Program-made: the position numbers and the translations under genes | Source: Chara braunii | Taxonomy: Eukaryota; Streptophyta; Charophyceae; Charales; Characeae | Assembly (NCBI GenBank): GCA_003427395.1 | Contig: BFEA01000096.1 | Span: 1,559,236 to 1,599,179 of the forward strand | Length of the DNA: 39,944 nucleotides | Direction: 5' to 3' | In this document: positions 18,869 to 27,034 of the stretch, piece by piece | How positions within the stretch are numbered: the first letter of the stretch is position 1 | Layout of the letters: each line of letters begins with the position of its first letter | The notes under the pieces: model-generated | The model's input: only the letters and a program-made list of their open reading frames with translations | Database searches by the model: none | Told to the model about the DNA's origin: nothing

Positions 18869-19762
18869 GTTGCTGAGTTGTTGTTGTTCAGCTGGGCGCA
18901 TTCAGGCGGGCCCCTATATCGAGTTGTTGCTGTTCAGCCGGGCCCATTCAGTCGGGCCCCTATATCAAGTTGTTGTTGTTCAGTCGGCCCCATTCAGGCG
19001 AGCCCCTATACTGAGTTGATTGCTGATCCCATCGAGTTGGGCTATTTTCCGGAGTTGTTGATATCCCCCTTTGTCATTAGGACACCATTGTTTGGTGTAA
19101 CCACTTGTCAGGAGCATACTACCTTACTTTGCAGATTGGTCAAGCTGGCTCCTCAACATGAGACAACCCCTATATGGGGTAAGCTGGTTGAGAAGTTCTG
19201 CTATCGACAAATTGGACATCCGAGCTTCGCCATTAGGGTCAATGAGTCCCCCACATCGAGATACACGTTGGTGATCACTTATCACGTGAGAGATGTCGGG
19301 CAGGGAATAAAGGGAGCCACCTATGACCAGATTGCTGACTATATCTTCCGCAGGGAGAGTTACAGGAGGGAGCACTGGTTACATGTGGTGTTTTCCCAGG
19401 TCCCCTTTGCACCAGGTGGCACTCTCTTCGACTTTGATAGCTGTAATCCAAAACCGCTGACCAGAGGTGGCAGCAAGGAAAAGAGGTGTCTGGACAGGAG
19501 GATAAGGAGCGAGGTAGCCAGATCCGAGATACCTATTACTACTTGTTTACAGAGGTCAGAGACAGACGAGTCAGACTAAGAATCTTGCTGCGTGAGCGAT
19601 GTTGACTTGGGAGATTATTTTGACCGGGATACTCATAGGGATTCAACACGCTTGAGTTGGAGCAGATTCAGGGCATCTTATGTCATTGGTCACCGGAGTG
19701 AGACGCAGGCGGAAGGTAGCCCTACGACGGGTTGCTTACCTCTTGGCACGATACCTGCTTGA
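18869..19762 (+). pseudogene. LTR frame 1 (left copy), unknown protein, one nonsense codon
   Basis: An open frame with no ATG runs from the TGA at 18866. It is broken by TAA at 19577-19579, where the right LTR has CAA, and otherwise continues to TGA 19760-19762. The first ~45 codons translate a 46-bp repeat (TTCAG at 18887, 18933, 18979) whose length is not a multiple of three, so they are probably not protein. Coding-like sequence starts near 19100 and includes FAIRVNESPTSRYTLVITYHV and DYIFRRESYRREHW. The lack of any Met suggests an exon entered by splicing. TTGTTGTTGTTCAG near 18970-18983 is acceptor-like. No family recognised. Confidence 0.5.
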
Positions 19763-19784
19763 GGGTGATTGATTCAGGCATTAC

Positions 19785-20291
19785 ATGTCAGGAGGACCTA
19801 GGTCAGAGGAGGTAGCCGGCCCTTCAAGGGGGAAGGGACCAGTCCCATATATTGAGGATGGCTACAGTCATTTGGTGGGAGCAGATTTCGTCATACAGGT
19901 TTTTCGGAAGCCACTCTATGGAGACCGTTTTCTGGAGGTTTCTTATGATTACATCTATGGCAAGGGACGGATTGAGATCTTAATTGGTGCCACTGACAAC
20001 ATTTCCGTCGTCGAGGAGTTGTACCTTCGGAGTGTCGCGGATGAGGAGATGGCGAGATGTATGGCTTATATCAGCAAGATCGATCCTGCAACATCTTTCC
20101 ACATCAGCAATGTGGTCCCAGAGTCGATAGCCACTCAGATTCTCAATTATGAGGAGGACCAGCGTGTACCAGTTACGGAGTCCCAGACAGTCGAGCCCAC
20201 TCATAAGGGGGTATCACTTGTCGTTATTGAATTAGGCTCGTATCTTCTACTCACTGAGATATATTATGCCATTATTTCGATTAACCAGTGA
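19785..20291 (+). CDS. LTR frame 2 (left copy), unknown 168-residue protein
   Basis: ATG 19785 to TGA, 168 codons, preceded 22 bp earlier by the end of frame 1. A basic, Gly/Pro-rich N-terminus is followed by FLEVSYDYIYGKGRIEILIG, a probable beta hairpin, then acidic helices (VVEELYLRSVADEEMARCM) and a hydrophobic tail (SLVVIELGSYLLLTEIYYAI). The right LTR has the same frame uninterrupted at full length, with about 20 residue changes (88% identity). From hand counts, amino-acid-changing and silent differences are roughly in proportion to sites, as expected for drift after insertion. LTR-encoded proteins are rare; MMTV sag is the classic case, and no relation is implied. Function unknown. Confidence 0.6.
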   Translation: MSGGPRSEEVAGPSRGKGPVPYIEDGYSHLVGADFVIQVFRKPLYGDRFLEVSYDYIYGKGRIEILIGATDNISVVEELYLRSVADEEMARCMAYISKIDPATSFHISNVVPESIATQILNYEEDQRVPVTESQTVEPTHKGVSLVVIELGSYLLLTEIYYAIISINQ

Positions 20292-20795
20292 CTGCAGCCC
20301 CCTTTTATGGCTTCTTCCTGTATTCTCTGTGTTCTTTTCTTCAGTCTCGCGTCTCTGGTCATGCTCTTGCAGAGTCTGGTTTCTGGTCTTTTTCGTCCTC
20401 TCAGTGTCATTTGATTTATGATGCATGTCTTGTAATGCATGGAATGTTTATGCATGAGGTAACAAGTTATTTTTCACTCCTTATCATAACAGGTTACACT
20501 CAAGGCTGCTTGAATGACTCCTATTAATAGGGAGTCCAGTGACCTTAAATCTAATCTTTATACGGGGTCAGGTGCAGGCGATAAAACCGAATGCCTCACT
20601 CTAAGCTGCGTCGCCGCTGGCAGCAGGGATAACCCTGACTACTCGACGGTGTGACAAAGGCTACTTGTGAATGCACTTCTAATTTCCCTAAAACTTTTCA
20701 AAATCCTGCGTGACAGCCTGCCAGTCCACCAACCCACTTTACTCGACCCGGGGAGGGACATCGAGCCAGACCTTGGAAACGGTGGGGGCGCGACA
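20292..20795. other. LTR 3' portion, hairpin, no gene
   Basis: The end of the LTR carries GACTCC/GGAGTC (20516-20536), a short hairpin conserved in the right LTR. No convincing poly-A signal could be placed by eye. It ends in GGGGGCGCGACA. Confidence 0.6.
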
Positions 20796-20799
20796 AAAA

Positions 20800-20817
20800 T
20801 GACGTCGTTGCCGGGGA
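20800..20817 (+). promoter_or_regulatory. Primer-binding site, tRNA-Asp type
   Basis: TGACGTCGTTGCCGGGGA, 4 bases after the LTR end, matches TGGCGCCGTTGCCGGGGA at 16 of 18 positions. The latter is the complement of the 3' end of plant tRNA-Asp(GUC) and the usual PBS of Athila/Tat-type elements. Mismatches are at positions 3 and 6. The tRNA sequence is recalled knowledge, not looked up. Confidence 0.8.
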
Positions 20818-21051
20818 CTCAAAGATTTTGAGTTCCTAGGAGCGGACCTTGGTCACAATATTAAGTGACTAGGCAGCAGTCTAACATTTCGTACAAGGTC
20901 TGGCTCAGGTCAGAAAGACTTCTCAGCTAGAGGAGCCCCGAGAGGAGGGGCCTCTTACAGAAGTGTATCTGAAGTAACTTAGACCTGCAAGCAAGGGTTT
21001 GGAATTTGTTTCTGGACCCTTCTCTTGACAAGTGCATAAGTCAGAAACTAG
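20818..21051. other. Untranslated leader after the PBS
   Basis: No frame or repeat recognised between the PBS and the first pre-gag module. Confidence 0.5.
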
Positions 21052-21450
21052 ATGATGACTGAAGATTATAATGTCCTAGAAGCCCTAACTCGTGTCACCT
21101 GCGGTAGTGTCTTTCCTTATATGTTTGTCAAATGCATTACTTTGTGTGAAAAGTGCAATGACTATGCATGTGCTTGTCTCTTGATTCCTTGATACTGATG
21201 ATTATGATATTCGACCCTACATCCTAGAAGGGGCTGATCAGGACCCTAGTTTCTTTACCAACTGTATGTCATCGTGGAGTGTGTCAAAGCCGAGAGGGAT
21301 CAGTTGAGACAGCAAGGGATATAAGCGGGTTGGAACTTACTGCCTAGGATTTATGAGAAGATTCCTATCCCGCCAGTACCCAAAGAATTCTGCGATGGTA
21401 GGAACTGGCAACCAATCATCAATGCGGCGCTGAGAAGGCAGAGTTGGTAG
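21052..21450 (+). pseudogene. Pre-gag module I, unknown family, frameshifted
   Basis: ATG 21052 opens MMTEDYNVLEALTRVTCGSV, then FPYMFVKC, before a stop at about 21190. In the next frame LDTDDYDIRPYI follows, and near 21400 FCDGRNWQPIINAALRR ends at TAG 21448-21450. The order of elements (A-L-x-x-x-T-x-G-x-x-F-P-Y, F-L-D-T-x-x-Y-D-I-R-P-Y, F-C-D-G-R-N-W) is shared with modules II and IV. At least one indel, and a TGA where siblings have CGA, show decay. No known domain recognised. Confidence 0.6.
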
Positions 21451-21457
21451 GCAGCCC

Positions 21458-22176
21458 ATGTCGGCAGTAACTAGAGCGATAGAGACACTGACCAGGATCA
21501 CGGCTGGAGGTGCCTTCCCATACATCATTGATAGGTGTGTGACTTGTGAGCACGACTCAGTGATTCTATACGTCCTTGTAGTCCGATTCCTTGATACAAA
21601 TAAGTATGATGTAAGGTCATACATGTCTGCTCGAACAAGGAGAGGGATTGATTATGAGGCGTGTTGGGTAGTTGCCACAGAGTATATCTTAGATGAAAGG
21701 TGGAAAGAAAGTGACGTGGAGTGTCATACCTAGAGAATTTGAGAGATTCCTAAGTCCTCATGTGACTGCTAGCTTCTGCGACGGGAAGGACTGGGGTCCA
21801 ATCCTCAACGCGGTATTAAGGGATCGAGTGTGGTGAGCTATACCGAATGATGTCTACACTTCTGATGATAGAGAGAGCTTCTGCTTTGAGGTCTATCTAG
21901 ACGAACAGCAAGCGACTGTCATCGGGGTTGTGAAAGGATGCGACACTAGGCTAGGTAGACATGACGAGATTGACATGATAAAGCACTACCTTGAGCTTAT
22001 GCGAGCGGCTGCTTTTAGAGCAATTACGGACCAGACTAAGATTAGACATCTGTTGGATTGCAAGAGTTCGGATGGCAGGAGAGCGATGCTACATGCGAGA
22101 GGTGAGACCATCCTATCTAGACAGAGTCCTGCGGACAGTCTGGCTAGAGGCGCTAGAAGCAGCCCAAGGCAATGAT
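21458..22176 (+). pseudogene. Pre-gag module II, unknown family, frameshifted
   Basis: ATG 21458, seven bases after module I, opens 91 codons with ITAGGAFPYIIDRC, YVLVVRFLDTNKYDV and a Trp-containing tail. After a frameshift near 21730 the frame continues FCDGKDWGPILNAVLRD to TGA 21834-21836. A further part (21847-22176) reads SFCFEVYLDEQQATVIGVVK followed by a helical stretch. It has a probable second shift, since the last 25 codons look better in the alternative frame ending TGA near 22182. The module is clearly paralogous to I and IV. Confidence 0.6.
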
Positions 22177-22195
22177 ACTTGAATGTGAAAACTCT

Positions 22196-22981
22196 ATGTC
22201 AATTGTGACTGTGACCATTGGTAGAGGATGGTTAGATAAAGTAACTGAAACCGATAGCCTGTTCGAGATATTGAGACATGACGTCTGTAAGGAAGGGCGT
22301 TTAGTATTCTATGTTCCAGTGGTTAGATTCCTCAAGACTGACGACTTGACGTTAGGGTTTATACTCAGGAAGGAATAAAAGAGGAAGAAGGCTATTTAGA
22401 GTGTCTGAGGAGAGTGTACATTCACCTCTCGAGGATAAGGGAACTACTTCAAAGTTTGCATAGGAAAGTGACTTGGGGGAAACGAGTCCGACAATTTGAA
22501 GGACTCCCTTGTTTTCTGACTACGGATAGCTTCACTGACAGAAGAGACTGGGCGCCTCTTCTAGAAGCTATTGCCATGGTTGGCAACGCAAGCGAAAATG
22601 ACCTAGTCATACGACCAAAGACGTTGTTTCTTGATACCTTTGTACGTCGGTTCGAAGTCCAGGACGAAGGATCTCCTGAATTTTCTATCACTTGTAAGAC
22701 AGAGAATAGAGAAGGAGCTGACAAGACAAAAATCTGAGAAGGTGAGAGCCCTCATTCGTGATTGGAGCCGTGAGGACCAATGCTTGTTAGGGACCTTGAT
22801 TTATAGGAGGGTTCGAGATCGAGTAACAGAGGTAGTAGAAATCAGGAGAGGCGCGTCTTGCATCGACGAGGCCGAAGGTGAACTCTATATTGACACCGAC
22901 GTCTATGGAGTAGAGGGGGAGCACAAAGTCTATGATGAATATGGAAGGTTGAGAGTGATACTAAGAGAAGTTGGGAATTAG
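22196..22981 (+). pseudogene. Pre-gag module III, unknown family, decayed
   Basis: ATG 22196 opens MSIVTVTIGRGWLDKVTETD and VFYVPVVRFLKTDDLTLGF before TAA near 22376. Other frames continue with SFTDRRDWAPLLEAI (near 22540) and, from about 22740, a 116-codon frame ending KVYDEYGRLRVILREVGN at 22981. The FTDRRDW and VVRFLKTDD segments align with FCDGRNW and VVRFLDTNK of the sibling modules. It is the most diverged copy. Confidence 0.5.
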
Positions 22982-22984
22982 GCG

Positions 22985-23415
22985 ATGTCTGATTACTGTC
23001 CAGTAGTCACGGCAACACTAGACGCCCTAGTTCCTTTTACCAGTGGAGGAGTTTTTCCCTACAAGGTAGAGCGTTGCATATCCCTCGAGGAGAAGCATGC
23101 ACCTGGGAAGACGTATATCCTTGTAGTGAAGTTCCTTGACACTGGTGAATACGATATTCGGCCCTATATTCCCTCATTGAGAGAGAAAGGGACATATCGC
23201 AAGTCTGTTCGAAGTTGGATTGGTAATATAATTGACCAAGAAAAGAAAGAATTAGAGAGAAAATTGATAAAATCACAAGAGTACTTAGTGACTTAACAAC
23301 GATTGTGTTTGATAGGTTTCCCGATCCCCATCTGCCATAAAGTTTTATTGACGGCAGGAACAAGGAACTAATTTTAAACGCAATCCTAAGAGAGAAAAGG
23401 TTCAGGAAGAAGTAG
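22985..23415 (+). CDS. Pre-gag module IV, unknown family, 103 codons plus broken tail
   Basis: ATG 22985, four bases after module III, opens 103 codons to 23296: VTATLDALVPFTSGGVFPYK, then YILVVKFLDTGEYDIRPYI, then a Lys/Glu-rich helix. A tail reading SFIDGRNKELILNAILREKR lies downstream near 23340-23400, after a stop. It corresponds to FCDGRNWQPIINAALRR of module I. The upstream frame is the best preserved of the four modules. Their placement between PBS and gag is where some Ogre-like elements carry an extra frame. Confidence 0.6.
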
Positions 23416-23430
23416 GAATATAACCAGTAA

Positions 23431-24669
23431 ACTAGACAGGATGACCAAAGGACCAAACGAACGCAGAGTCGTGCTAGCTCCTCTGCTGCGGATGGAGAAG
23501 TGACCACTACCGCGGTTCTTCGAGAGATGTTGAACCGAATAGAGGCCATGAAGACCGAGATGGACACTATGAATGTCCATCTAGACCTTCCGAGAGCCAG
23601 GGAACCTCCACAGAACATACCCTGCTTTGATGGAACCAAGGTTAGGGAATTCCTGGAAGACTATGATGTCTTCGGTATGAGCCATGGTTGGTCGGATAAA
23701 CAGAAGTTGAAAGCTCTGCTAGCCTATGTTGAACCTAAGATGAGGGTGTCGGTAACAAAAACGACACAAGGGCTGACAACATGGACGGACGTAAGGCAAA
23801 AGATGCTGGAAGAGTACGCCAAGTATGACGTCCCGACAACCACACAAAATTTGTTGGATGTACGACGCTCCAAGTACGCTACCCTTGATCAATTCCTAGA
23901 GGATTTTGAGAGGGTTGCGCGGAGAGTACCCTTCCTAGACTAGGCTCAAAAATGTCATGTCCTACTGATTAACTTCACGGAGGATGAAAGGAAGAGTATG
24001 GTTAGTCGTGCTGCACATTATCCACTAAAATGAGATGAAGTGGTTGAGATGGTCCGTGAGCTGCCTTCCGTGTCCAACAGAAAATGGTCTTTGGAGCAGA
24101 TGAAAGGAATCACTAGTGCAAGAGAGGGAAATGTTGAGGCAGTTGCGGGAGGAAACTTGAAGGCTGAGGAGATCCTTCGTCTTCTCGTTAAGCTTGATAG
24201 CTTCGAAAAGTTAACCCTTACTGCCCCAACAACTCAAGCACTTGTTGGAGTCGAAGAAGGTAAGGAAGAAAGAAAGAAGGAGAATCAAAAGGAAGACAGT
24301 GAGAGTGAGAGCGAGAGTAGTGATGAGGAAGACGCTAGGCGAAGGAGAAAAGAGAGGTAAAAGAAGAAGCGCGACCGGGATTGGAAGAAAGATAATAGGA
24401 ACCGAGATTGGTAAAGGAGAGATGACCCCTTCCAATGTTATTATTGTGACGAGGAAGGCCATACTCTAACCCGGTGCCCGACGTTAGAGAAAAAACTTGA
24501 AGAAGGGATTGTCAAGAAAAACGTCAATGAGCACATTTGTGATGCCAATTGGAACAAGGTAGACTTCCGAGTCAAAGGCGGAATGCGAGCGGTAATCCTA
24601 GAAAAGACTAAGGCCAATAAGGATAAAAAAAAGAAGGCTAGGGTTAATGTTATTACCTTTGAATGGTAG
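23431..24669 (+). pseudogene. gag: gag, Ty3/gypsy, with four nonsense codons
   Basis: A single frame from 23431; its first ATG is 23527. It carries a capsid-like core with IPCFDGTKVREFLEDYD and a following helical region (WTDVRQKMLEEYAKYD). A Glu/Lys/Arg-rich stretch follows, then a zinc knuckle CYYCDEEGHTLTRC (CX2CX4HX4C) near 24436. Stops interrupt it at 23941 (TAG), 24031 (TGA), 24358 (TAA) and 24412 (TAA). All could come from CAG, CGA or CAA by one C-to-T change. The frame ends with TAG at 24667-24669. The nucleocapsid knuckle would bind the genomic RNA. Confidence 0.85.
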
Positions 24670-25021
24670 GCTACCTTCGGAGATAGTGGCTGAAGACGAC
24701 AATCCTAGAAGTCAAAACCTGAATGTATCCCATATCAGTCAGGGAGAGATTGAAGAGAAAAAGTGGGAGAAGGCTCAAAGAGAGCTAGACCAGCTGATTG
24801 ATGGGACCAAGGACCTAGTGAAGGAAGGAAAAGGAAAGGAATCTATCGGAAAAAAGAGGAAAGTGGTCTTGAGATCCGAGGCTGAGGAGGGTGTCTCGAT
24901 TGATGAAGTAATAAAGAAACTACTTGAAGAAACCGATATCACCCTATCCTGGAAGGAGGCGGTAGCCTTGGTGCCAAAGTTTAGAGAAGAACTAAAAAAA
25001 TGGTTGAAAGGCGGAAGGTAA
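24670..25021 (+). CDS. gag-protease linker frame
   Basis: A frame overlapping the end of gag (open from 24647, +1 relative to gag) runs 124 codons to 25021. It is very rich in Lys and Glu, with a predicted helical character and no known motif. It overlaps the protease frame by about 20 bases, so gag, linker and protease would need frameshifts to be joined. Whether these are programmed or decay cannot be told. Confidence 0.5.
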
Positions 25022-25425
25022 AAATCAATAGCCTAAGACTCTTCCCTCAACATGTGGATAGAGCCCCGCCTGGTACCAAGATGAGGTTTGGCAATATGTC
25101 GTGTGACTACTTGAATATCTCTGTAAACGACGTGAAAGTTAGAGCCCTTGTGGACTCCGGGGCCGAGATGGTTCTTATGTCCTCGGCCACGATGAGATCA
25201 TGTGGGCTTGGAATAGACAGGAAGGCTAATCATCAACTTTCTAATATAGCCGGATTCCTGCCCTTGGAAGGTTTTATTGATGATTTGCCTATTCGGATTC
25301 AAACTTTATGGGCTGAGATCCTTAGTTTTGTGGTTCCCAACTTGGATCATGACTACATTCTCGGAGCCCTTTTCCTACATAGAATGGAGGCTTGTGCGTT
25401 CTTTGGCCATGATGGAGCGGCCTGA
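25000..25425 (+). CDS. Aspartic protease domain, Ty3/gypsy
   Basis: ALVDSGAEMVLMS is the retropepsin active site (D-S-G), about 50 residues into the frame. SFVVPNLDHDYILGALFL is the second conserved region (ILG followed by hydrophobics). The frame is intact for 141 codons and ends with TGA at 25423-25425. It would process the Gag-Pol precursor as a dimer. It is in the same phase as gag but separated by the linker frame. Confidence 0.85.
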   Translation: MVERRKVKINSLRLFPQHVDRAPPGTKMRFGNMSCDYLNISVNDVKVRALVDSGAEMVLMSSATMRSCGLGIDRKANHQLSNIAGFLPLEGFIDDLPIRIQTLWAEILSFVVPNLDHDYILGALFLHRMEACAFFGHDGAA

Positions 25426-25811
25426 CTCTCTCTTCAGGATCCTGTCACTCGTCAAGAACAGGCCTTTGTGATAAGTGATAGGCATCATCCTTGTCATCAG
25501 CGACATGTTAATTCTCTTAAGCATGGAGAATCTGACAAGTTGATTGAGGAAGTACGAGCAAAGTTGAAAGAAAGTGGAATAATAGACGAGAAGACAATGG
25601 TTAGAGTAAATGATATCGGGAAGATGCTCAAGCTCGTGGATAAAGAGAAGGACCTGGGCGATAAGAGAGAGATGGAAGGATTCAAGGATGCTGTGAGGGC
25701 GGCAAAAGCTGGCACGATGCAGCTCACCGTCTCTGCAACTGGACCGTTTTTAGGAAAATAGTCACCGGGTCCAAGAGGAAGTATAAGCGCAAGGGCGTTA
25801 AGAAGAATCTA
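25426..25811 (+). pseudogene. Protease-RT linker
   Basis: Continues the protease frame after one stop, to TAG at 25759-25761. Charged, helical, of unknown function. The lysine-rich run just after it (near 25765-25810) aligns with the pre-RT linker of the minus-strand element. Confidence 0.5.
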
Positions 25812-27034
25812 GTGACAGTCCTGGTAGAAAAGGATTATAATGAAGCATTAGAGAAGGAAAGGAAGATAATTAAGGGGTTAAGAGAGACTGCATTAAAAGG
25901 GGAAAGGATTAACCCAGAGAGGTTCAAGATAATGAAGGTAAGAGTCGATGACTTCCTTCTGCCGACTGAGAGGGATTTCATATGTGAATTATGTCAGAAG
26001 TATAGTGGAGCCTTTTCCTTTAATGATGAGGAGAGGGGACGACTGGACGTTGACATGATCAAGATGGTCAAGATTTGGACCGTCCCTCACATGCCTTGGA
26101 ATGATAGACCCACGAAATATGCTCAAAAGGAAGAAAAAGAAGTAATGAAATACATAAACCAGAAGATCGCCTCCAACGTTGCAAAACCAGAAGATGGTGC
26201 TTATGCCAATCACTGGTTTTGTTTTTGGAAGCCAGGAGGAGGTCTGCGCTGGATACAAAACTTGCAAAACTTGAATTCGGTAACTGTTCGCGATGCGGGT
26301 AGTTTACCGAACGCGGATCTACAGGCCGAGTTTTTCGCCGGAAGGAGCATTTACTCCCTAGTAGACTTATACTCTGGCTATGATCAGTTCCCCATAGATC
26401 CTACTAGTCGACCTATGACCGCCTGCACACACCTAGAGGCATCATACAAATGTGTGTGGTGCCTCAAGGGTGGACGAATGAGGTCGCGGTCGTCCAGCGA
26501 GACATGCTGAAGGTCATGGAGGACATATGCCCAGAGGTCACGTTCCCATACATCGATGACAATCCGGTTAAAGGACCGAAGGAAAAGGATGAGACCCTAG
26601 TGGATGGTCCGATCATGGTCGAGTTAGGTGGTTCGTGTGGGAACATGTGCAGGGAGTGGCGAAAGTACTAGAAAGGTTGGCTAAGTACAACCTAACAGCC
26701 AGCGGACCGAAATCACTACTGTTCCAAAGGGAGGTAACGATCTTGGGTTTTAGGTGCTTCTTGGAAGGAAGGAGCCCCGAGCTGAAGAAGGTGGATAAAA
26801 TCTTGAACTCGCCTATGGCTCTAAAAACGGTTGTGGAGGTAAGGAGTTTCCTAGGGGTCTGTAACTTTTGGCGGATCTTCATCCCCGGGTTTGCCAAGAT
26901 AGTCGAGCCTCTTAGAGAAATGGTGCGAAAAGGAGCTAGCTTAGGATGGTCTAACCAAAGAGAGAAGGTTGCGCGGACACTTCAAGATAAGTTAAGAGAT
27001 GGCGGGGTCGTATTAGGAGTACCCTACTTCGACG
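25812..27034 (+). pseudogene. Reverse transcriptase, Ty3/gypsy, frameshifted
   Basis: The first 232 codons contain NSVTVRDAGSLPNADLQAE and SIYSLVDLYSGYDQFPI (first catalytic Asp). The frame shifts near 26440. PQGWTN and FPYIDDNPVKG (the YxDD catalytic motif) then appear in the next frame, to 26671. A second shift near 26630 moves to the frame with the thumb and connection (VTILGFRCFLEGR, FLGVCNFWRIFIPGF), which runs to 27087. All motifs are present, so decay is by small indels. Lineage wording matches the minus-strand element closely. Confidence 0.92.

Larger units (their letters stand above)
14013..20795 (+). repeat. Left (5') LTR, 6783 bp
   Basis: It pairs with 32237-38819 along its whole length. 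It starts TGTCGGAGAG and ends GGGCGCGACA, with 5-bp inverted ends. Layout: inverted repeat at 14159-14204, 22-bp palindrome array to about 14902, TATA box at 14943, 51-bp array, 82-bp array with the assembly gap, 41-bp and 41/31-bp arrays to about 18460, then two reading frames. Over the 507-bp second frame I count about 29 differences from the right copy (about 94% identity). One internal block is identical instead. Confidence 0.95.

Noticed and set aside
14005-20800. Segmental duplication as explanation of the two 6.7-kb direct repeats
   Set aside because: TGTCG/CGACA ends, PBS directly after the left copy, a pol gene between them and flanking GCGT identify LTRs.
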